Shown piece by piece: positions 61,701 to 64,000 of a stretch of DNA of 64,000 bases. The notes under the pieces are model-generated. The model saw only the letters and a list, made by a program, of their open reading frames with translations, had not been told where the DNA came from and did no database searches. The stretch covers positions 124,001-188,000 of the forward strand of contig NZ_BJUB01000001.1 of the NCBI RefSeq assembly GCF_007989805.1, in the 5' to 3' direction. Made by a program: the position numbers and the translations under genes. Within the stretch, counting starts at the first letter, position 1. Each line of letters starts with the position of its first letter. This DNA is from Cellulomonas xylanilytica. GTDB taxonomy: Bacteria > Actinomycetota > Actinomycetes > Actinomycetales > Cellulomonadaceae.

Positions 61701-62806
61701 ACCACCAGCTGTACTTCGAGAACGACGCGATGCTCGTCGCGTCGGAGAAGAAGCACCCGATCCCACCGGAGGTCACCGAGGCCCGCGCGCTGCTCGACCA
61801 GATCCGCGTGGCGTTCCACCAGAAGACCGGGCGGAAGAAGGGCGAGACGACGATCAAGCAGCGCGACGAGCAGATCCAGAAGCTCGTCGACCAGGTCAAG
61901 GCGCTCCTCATCGCCCACCCGGACCTGTGGGACAAGCTCAAGACCGGTGTCGGGCACGCCCCGAACATCGGGAACGTCGCGCCGCACGGATCGCAGGACA
62001 CCGGCTGGCAGCCACCCAAGGGCCAGGAGCAGTTCATGCCGTACTGGGCGCTCGAGTCGGAGCACGTGATCCCGGACAACCACGTGACCGCGCTGTTCGA
62101 GGAGCTGGTCATCCCGCCCACGACAGCCGTCGAGTACTCGCAGATGACGACGGTGATGCTCTACATCGGGGCCAGCGCGCTCAAGACGGCGACCGACGCG
62201 GCGGCACGCGCGACGCTGAAGGCGAAGCTGACGGCGGTGCTCGACAAGGGCGTGCAGACCTTGATCGCGATCTTCGAGGCGGACTCCGACGAGGAGTCGG
62301 AGCCGAGGTCGTTCGAGGACGCGGTGTCCAAGGTGGAGCAGGAGGTCTGGTCCGCCTTCGAGACGTTCGAGACCAGCGACGCCGTCAAGCGGACCGCCGA
62401 CGCCGTCCCGGCGGAAGGCAAGAAGGATCGCCCCGAGCAGCCGGGCACCGAGAGCAAGGTGGTGCGAGGCGGCGACGACAGACCCGCTGCGGACAAGGTC
62501 GCGCAGGCGGCCGCGGCGCAGCTGGTCGTGATCAAGGGTCTCGCGATGGCGGAGGACCAAGGGGCACGCCAGAAGGCCTTCGAGGCGTTCAACGGCGTGG
62601 ACGTGCTGCGCAAGGCGCTCGTCAACGCGAAGAAGCGACTCCGGACGGCCAAGAACAATGTCGCGGCTGCGACGTCGACCGATCCCGCAGAGCTGCAGAA
62701 GCTCCAGGACGCTCTTGCCGTGGCGACGCAGGAGGAGAAGGACGCGCGGCTGGCGCGCGACACCGCGACCGCGAAGGCCAAGGCCGAGGCGAAGCTCTCG
62801 AGCTGA
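58736..62806 (+). CDS. DUF4157-domain protein, eCIS-associated type
   Basis: A 1356-residue protein without a signal peptide. After a disordered Pro/Ala-rich N-terminus, the DUF4157 domain (residues about 165-245) contains HESTH at 231-235, an intact HExxH zinc-protease-like motif. The central part is mostly amphipathic helix with three spaced repeats of a PGY...DPxTGE pattern (near 269, 410 and 547). An acidic linker (GGEEDEEDVPP) is followed by a C-terminal module with EHVIPDNHVTALFEE, reminiscent of a His-metal nuclease but not proven. DUF4157 proteins are known effectors or accessories of extracellular contractile injection systems. No eCIS structural gene is in this window. Confidence 0.85.
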   Translation: MPTTLARDVVQEPERRHRAAATGSSAARQPVGPVHSNGQVARLARAGGPAPTAALNAWSNRVARASLAVTHPDDPVEREAERVASDVVHRRTVAEPAAAPAVPPAGRARTDAVPRPRAARDSDTAAPPPSPPADAGSVAEHVEEVAEGGQVEVPQSVASLIASPGTGVPLDPGVQARVAPVLGADLGGVRVHQGPDASAATAALQARAFTVGADIFLGEGESPTDLELMAHESTHVVQQQAVGVLRAEVARLSLGTVMPDWLIQDIQSIPGYSVVSTVIGSDPITGESATESRQGFVEKLLTFGPFGAASGPVLQAAKVLDDVFTMLSEGLERHNLTFARVLADLDSAWEEMSITEGVEFNLAIARRYLSAIVNDVKAFLGEVADAVIAKVRSVLAAVAEPLLEKDSIAPYWSLAKKVLHTNPLTGEAVPATTVEILTDFLTVIGQQKVLDQMVERGTLQKTADWVDSKIDQFKGIVGQVGALLEQAGAALSPANLPNLLDTLPALADQAFSIIKQIGDFAQDVIAQVLVLVKDSLLAWLSSYAKKIPGYELLTVILEKDPFTGDVVPRTAENLIKGFILLLPGGEEMYAKLAESGVIANAAGRITSAMTELNISWALVTDTFLGIWNLVTLESLLSPLQTFDKILDQFGGPLERIIRFAAVVVQVVVELILRLMNFPPEIFGHILGQVESAIDDIKRDPVEFLLNVVEAMKQGFSRFFDNILEHLLKGLAAWMFRGLKSLGIETPTELTLEAAITLVIQVSGVTVELLWQRLAAKIGQEKVDKIREAIELAGQAFSFIKDVQERGIEAIWDKISEQLSNLWDLIFDAAKSWIMKEIVNKAIAKVLSMLDPTGIMAVVNSCIAFFKAVQSVLDYMRELLELIDSYVSTVAQIAKGNVGPGAAMLETGLANAVPVAIGFLANQAGLGDVPEQVKQIIIDLRAKIVEAIDWLIDKAISLAQSALDALFGGEEDEEDVPPVWDGTFKVGAEDHQLYFENDAMLVASEKKHPIPPEVTEARALLDQIRVAFHQKTGRKKGETTIKQRDEQIQKLVDQVKALLIAHPDLWDKLKTGVGHAPNIGNVAPHGSQDTGWQPPKGQEQFMPYWALESEHVIPDNHVTALFEELVIPPTTAVEYSQMTTVMLYIGASALKTATDAAARATLKAKLTAVLDKGVQTLIAIFEADSDEESEPRSFEDAVSKVEQEVWSAFETFETSDAVKRTADAVPAEGKKDRPEQPGTESKVVRGGDDRPAADKVAQAAAAQLVVIKGLAMAEDQGARQKAFEAFNGVDVLRKALVNAKKRLRTAKNNVAAATSTDPAELQKLQDALAVATQEEKDARLARDTATAKAKAEAKLSS

Positions 62807-62811
62807 CCGCG

Positions 62812-63786
62812 TCAGCGGCGCGTGAGCGTCGCGACGATCGGGCGGTGGTCGCTGGCGCCGGTCGGCGGGAGGACCTCGAAGCCGGTCACGCGCCAGACGC
62901 GACCGTCGACGAGGACGTGGTCGATGGGTGCGGCGACCAGCGTGGGGACGGTCGCCGGCCACGTGCCGGACGACGCGACGCCGGCTGCGCGGGCGGCGTC
63001 CACGCACGGCCCGAGCTCCCGGAGACCGGGATGGTCGAGGGTGGCGTTCAGGTCGCCCGCGACGATCGCGCCGGGTGTCGTCACGCACTCGGCTGCGACG
63101 AGCCGCGTCTCCGTCCGCCAGGCCGGCATGGACGCGCGGCTGATGGGCGCCATCGGGTGCGCAGCGACGAGGACCGGCGAGCCGGCACCCTCGGTGGGTT
63201 CCGCGCGCAGCGAGCCGAGCCGGGTGGGCAGCGGCTCGGCGACGGCGTAGGTGCCCACGTCGGGCGAGACGAGCAACGCCGTCCCGGCGATGAACGAGGT
63301 GTTCCCGTCCGCGGTCAGCACCTGCATCGGCCTGCCCGCGGCGCCGAGCCGCTCGGCCGTCGACCGCGCCACCGTGGCCGAGGTCTCGGGCAGCACCACG
63401 ACGTCCGCGCGGTGCGCGAGGACGAGGTCGGCGAGCACCTCGGCCCCCACGGTGTCGAGGGTGTTGAACGACAGCACCACGACGTCGTCCCCGGCACCCG
63501 TCGCCGCCGCAGGCTCGTGCGGCCACGACCGCACCACGAGCACGGCCGCCTGGGCAGCGGCACCCAGCGCGAACGCGAGGGCGACCGGCAGCAGCCGACG
63601 GCGCGACCACGGGACCGCCAGCAGCACGGCTGCCGCCGTGGTGGCGCCCACGCCGAGCACGGCACGGAACGAGACGACCTGCGCCACCGGGTAGGTCCCC
63701 GAGGCGAGCGGGACCGCCAGCGCGACGAGCACACCGCCGACGACCGTCGCGAGGACCCAGACGAGGACGCGGGCCCTTCTGCTCAC
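62812..63786 (-). CDS. Membrane-anchored endonuclease/exonuclease/phosphatase family protein
   Basis: A 324-residue protein with three N-terminal membrane spans and an EEP catalytic domain facing outward. Family motifs: [38 protein letters not shown] and the catalytic histidine in [12 protein letters not shown]. Such proteins hydrolyse phosphodiesters of lipids or nucleic acids. The GTG start overlaps the panB stop, so the two are translationally coupled. Confidence 0.9.
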   Translation of the reverse strand: MSRRARVLVWVLATVVGGVLVALAVPLASGTYPVAQVVSFRAVLGVGATTAAAVLLAVPWSRRRLLPVALAFALGAAAQAAVLVVRSWPHEPAAATGAGDDVVVLSFNTLDTVGAEVLADLVLAHRADVVVLPETSATVARSTAERLGAAGRPMQVLTADGNTSFIAGTALLVSPDVGTYAVAEPLPTRLGSLRAEPTEGAGSPVLVAAHPMAPISRASMPAWRTETRLVAAECVTTPGAIVAGDLNATLDHPGLRELGPCVDAARAAGVASSGTWPATVPTLVAAPIDHVLVDGRVWRVTGFEVLPPTGASDHRPIVATLTRR

Positions 63787-64000
63787 GCGTCGAACTGGTG
63801 GTCCGCGTCCGGGAACGTGCCGCCACGCACCTCGTCCGCGTACGCCGACGCGGCCGCCTTGAGCGCCGCCCCGACCTCACCGAACCGCTTGGCGAAGCGC
63901 GGCGACCAGTCCGTCATGCCTGCCATGTCGACCCAGACCAGCACCTGGCCGTCGCACTGCGTCCCGGCGCCGATGCCGATCGTCGGGATGTGCAGGATCT
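63783..64000 (-). CDS. panB: 3-methyl-2-oxobutanoate hydroxymethyltransferase, C-terminal part
   Basis: Ketopantoate synthesis, first step of pantothenate formation. The window contains the last 71 codons: the metal-site segment [18 protein letters not shown] is followed by [10 protein letters not shown] and a C-terminal helix, as in the family. The 5' part lies beyond the window end. Confidence 0.92.
   Translation of the reverse strand, partial: ILHIPTIGIGAGTQCDGQVLVWVDMAGMTDWSPRFAKRFGEVGAALKAAASAYADEVRGGTFPDADHQFDA

Noticed and set aside
58484..63880. An open frame of about 1800 codons on the minus strand opposite the DUF4157 gene
   Set aside because: It is a mirror of GC-biased codons on the other strand, rich in Arg, Gly and Leu-Asp-His repeats without any domain, and it would overlap three well-supported genes.

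Overview
The window is very GC-rich with overlapping start and stop codons, many GTG starts, an actinobacterial type-A RNase P RNA, a stand-alone fabD-fabH-acpP-fabF cluster behind a FasR-type regulator, a homodimeric-type aceE, polyphosphate glucokinase and several actinobacterial DUF families (DUF3145, DUF3052, DUF6191, BldC). This points to an actinomycete, most likely a plant-polymer-degrading Micrococcales such as Cellulomonas; the genus is inference.

Bases 1-10958 form a glycan-utilisation locus: two tandem LacI regulators, a LplA/LplB/YtcP-type ABC sugar importer, a YesL-family membrane protein, a GH31 alpha-xylosidase-like enzyme and a GH127 beta-L-arabinofuranosidase-like enzyme. Bases 11037-22873 form a second sugar or polyol regulon: an FGGY kinase, a LacD/YihT-like class I aldolase, two P-loop kinases, two paralogous LacI regulators, an L-xylulose-reductase-like SDR, an FrcABC/Rbs-type ABC importer, a mannitol-dehydrogenase-family polyol dehydrogenase and a UspA protein. 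Perfect palindromes built on ACCGGT sit on the kinase promoter and on the two divergent promoters near 17.1 kb, with a degenerate copy before one lacI gene, so the block looks like one LacI-controlled regulon for an unidentified polyol or ketose.

Bases 23-33.9 kb are housekeeping and envelope genes: tRNA-Asn and a CAT-anticodon tRNA, DUF1206, a c-di-GMP-I riboswitch in front of bldC, arginine deiminase, a TetR/YhgE-Pip/ATPase operon with its TetR operator, peptide deformylase, DUF3145, and a three-gene flavin electron-transfer operon (FMN-binding lipoprotein, ApbE, RnfD-like/FNR fusion). Bases 33.9-47.7 kb hold the fatty-acid synthase operon with fasR, then aceE, DUF3052, peroxiredoxin, tRNA-Val, MOSC, NIF3, a zinc-ribbon protein and a histidine phosphatase. 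Bases 47.7-50.4 kb hold a transporter, yaaA, a tautomerase-like protein and a LuxR-type HTH stub.

At 50.4 kb lies rnpB. Its last 30 bases are duplicated exactly 2.1 kb downstream, enclosing a decayed integrative element: the C-terminal remnant of a tyrosine integrase, a nest of palindromes, a 5'-damaged ParB-like gene and unknown cargo. The remainder (53-64 kb) carries a secreted excalibur/DUF5648 protein, YqeY, small conserved proteins, an MBL-fold hydrolase, ppgK, map, a 1356-residue DUF4157 protein of the type associated with extracellular contractile injection systems, an EEP-family phosphodiesterase and the 3' end of panB.

The items most worth a second look are the bldC riboswitch, the ACCGGT operator regulon with its uncharacterised pathway, the rnpB-integrated remnant with its palindromes, and the orphan DUF4157 protein.
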